DNA of 64,000 bases, from assembly GCA_016177775.1 (NCBI GenBank), contig JACOUQ010000004.1:1-64000 (forward strand), read 5' to 3'. Below, piece after piece: positions 62,764 through 64,000 of the stretch. Position 1 is the first letter of the stretch. Every line of letters starts with the position of its first letter. Source of the stretch: Geobacter sp. Its GTDB lineage: Bacteria; Desulfobacterota; Desulfuromonadia; Geobacterales; Geobacteraceae. Under the pieces are notes generated by a model that saw only the letters and a program-made list of their open reading frames with translations, was not told the DNA's origin and searched no databases. The translations under genes were made by a program, and so were the position numbers.

Positions 62764-64000
62764 GTGCCGACATCTCCCCACCGCATACGGAAGCAACGAT
62801 GGATCGTCCGCGCAGCTTCTGCTCCGGAGGCGTTCGCGCTGCGGAGTTTTTTTCGCGAGGACGGGGAGGGGGTGCTGGTGCCGGCTCTCCAAAGGGCATT
62901 CGATGAAGCGGCGGAGGGGGGGCGTCTTCTCCGGATTCCGAAGCTCGAACTGGACCTGACGGTCGATGCCGAGGCGCAGTTGAAGGAGCTTCTTCCCGAT
63001 CTGATCCTGCAACAGGTGCGGGAAAAACTCCGCCCGTATCTGCCGCGCCCGGAGAGCAGGTCGGATAAGGTTTTATCTCCGGAAGACCCCCCCTTCGCGA
63101 CCAGCCGTTTCGATGCGCTCATTCACTACCTTGATAGCGGTTTTCTTCCATGGGAAAATTCGCTGGCGCCACCTTCCGAAATCGCGGCCGCCCTTGAGGA
63201 GACCTGCCGCAAGCAGTGGATGCAGCTGGTCGCTTTCATCAGGGAAAAGCAGCCGGGTGCCCCATGGTTTTTCCGCCTTCTGCGGATAGTCGGGGAGGAG
63301 AGAATTACTCCTCTGATAAACGACATTTCGACGGGAACAGCGAAAGTGGGGGGACTGTCGGCCGTCGAAGCGGTTGCTCTTCTGCTGAACGATCGAAAAT
63401 TGCATTTCAGCAGGCAGACCCGGATGAAACTCGCGGCGGCCATAATCTCGAAATGCGGTGGCTGGCGCAAGGAATACGCGACAGATTCCATATCTGCGGC
63501 CATCGCCGGCACCATCGTGACTCCGCAAGAGGCGGGTGTATTGGCCGAGTTCGTGTCCTTGCTGCGGGAGGCTGCCGCTTGCCGGGCTGAACGTCGGGAA
63601 TCGACTGCTCCCCGCGAACCCGACGGCGCTGACGCAGACGATTTCCCGAAAATAAAAGGGGCCACGGAGGAAGGGACCATGGCTGAATGGCGAGAAGGGC
63701 ACTCGCCTCGGGAAAGGGAAAAAAGCGGGAAAGCGGGCTCTCGTGACTGTAAGGAAACAGCCTCCGGTACGATTGTGGCGCCGCAAGAGGCGGAAGTATC
63801 GGCCGGGTCTGTTTCATTGTCGGGGGAGGTTGCCGCTTGCAGTGTTGAACGTCGAAAATCGAGAATTTCCCGCGATTCCGGCGATTATGCTTCAACCATT
63901 TTCCGCGAAGCAAAAATGATTACGGCCTCGGTAGAGCTAGAACGGTATAAGGGGCCGTCCTCGCGGAAAGGGGAGAAGAGGGGAAAGGCAGCCCCTCGTA
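62764..64000 (+). CDS. eCIS tape-measure protein (Pvc14), 5' part
   Basis: The frame is open from GTG 62764 (AAGGA eight bases upstream) to the window edge, 412 codons so far; the 3' end is outside. The N-terminus HRIRKQRWIVRAASAPEAFA LR then VLVPALQRAFDEAAEGGRLL RIPKLELDL is the signature of contractile-injection tape-measure proteins, which set tube length. Residues about 250-335 and 332-412 repeat one another (TIVTPQEAGVLAEFVSLLRE against TIVAPQEAEVSAGSVSLSGE, then AAC-ERR). No ATG is near the start. Confidence 0.85.
   Translation, partial: MPTSPHRIRKQRWIVRAASAPEAFALRSFFREDGEGVLVPALQRAFDEAAEGGRLLRIPKLELDLTVDAEAQLKELLPDLILQQVREKLRPYLPRPESRSDKVLSPEDPPFATSRFDALIHYLDSGFLPWENSLAPPSEIAAALEETCRKQWMQLVAFIREKQPGAPWFFRLLRIVGEERITPLINDISTGTAKVGGLSAVEAVALLLNDRKLHFSRQTRMKLAAAIISKCGGWRKEYATDSISAAIAGTIVTPQEAGVLAEFVSLLREAAACRAERRESTAPREPDGADADDFPKIKGATEEGTMAEWREGHSPREREKSGKAGSRDCKETASGTIVAPQEAEVSAGSVSLSGEVAACSVERRKSRISRDSGDYASTIFREAKMITASVELERYKGPSSRKGEKRGKAAPR

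Noticed and set aside
62654-63590. Short plus-strand ATG frames at 62654-62959 and 63216-63590
   Set aside because: They are out-of-frame shadows of the tape-measure gene that starts at GTG 62764 and stays open to the edge.
46266-64000. Type VI secretion system
   Set aside because: Spike and PAAR genes suggest it, but there are no TssB/C-type sheath pair, TssJ/L/M membrane complex or ClpV, and the Pvc-type baseplate genes and LysM adaptor fit an eCIS.
46266-64000. Prophage or R-type pyocin
   Set aside because: No terminase, portal, capsid, lysis or integrase genes are seen, and the DUF4255, Pvc11, Pvc12 and tape-measure proteins are eCIS types.

Overview
The window looks like chromosomal DNA of a Geobacter-type deltaproteobacterium (Desulfuromonadales). 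This is inferred from the gene set, not from a marker gene: a propionyl-CoA/methylmalonyl-CoA operon, a K+-independent proton pyrophosphatase, a LarA/GlcD/GlcF lactate module, ADP-forming acyl-CoA synthetase beside a 2-oxoacid dehydrogenase, PAS-GGDEF and HD-GYP proteins, and many intergenic palindromes. No rRNA or phylogenetic marker beyond one tRNA is present.

Layout. 1-3100: an accessory stretch of small unknown genes and two MntA/HepT nucleotidyltransferase-HEPN modules, one with a truncated HepT. 3125-4072: a Tim44-domain protein. 4414-12240 (minus): methylmalonyl-CoA mutase large subunit, a degenerate thymidylate-kinase-like protein, a biotin carboxylase/carrier protein, an acyl-CoA carboxyltransferase and an XRE-cupin regulator behind a palindromic operator candidate. 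12461-16559 (minus): larA-glcD-glcF, lactate racemisation and oxidation. 16764-18833: hppA. 18916-27380 (minus): a monoheme cytochrome, rubrerythrin, tcdA, pcrA, tRNA-Ala(CGC), a GAF histidine kinase, a DksA-type zinc-finger protein and radA. 27602-30559 (plus): a HEAT-repeat protein and an HD-GYP protein. 30560-31069: gene debris (truncated PPC-domain gene and an IS4 transposase tail). 31070-40920 (plus): 2-oxoacid dehydrogenase E1 alpha, E1 beta and E2, a two-subunit ADP-forming acyl-CoA synthetase, and two PAS-GGDEF proteins. 40997-45867: a ferredoxin, a Phd/PIN toxin-antitoxin pair, two Met-Cys trans-sulfuration enzymes behind a SAM-I riboswitch, and a DUF1540 protein.

The main accessory system is at 46266-64000, where an uninterrupted plus-strand operon encodes an extracellular contractile injection system (eCIS, related to Photorhabdus virulence cassettes and antifeeding prophage). 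Its order is: Pvc16-like terminator, unknown protein, one large sheath, two tube proteins, a tiny DUF5908 protein, a LysM tube/baseplate adaptor, a VgrG-like spike, PAAR tip, gp25, two giant baseplate proteins, a 931-residue accessory protein and the start of the tape-measure protein. It sits behind a near-consensus sigma-70 promoter. The AAA+ ATPase and any toxin cargo would lie beyond the right edge. Unusual points are the roughly 250-residue insertion in the sheath, the spike gene lacking a standard start codon, and an internal duplication in the tape measure.

Several families of palindromic repeats punctuate the 3' ends of genes. One roughly 105-bp element is present as near-identical inverted copies flanking the E1beta-E2 genes. 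All assignments are by reading the sequence; no database search was run.
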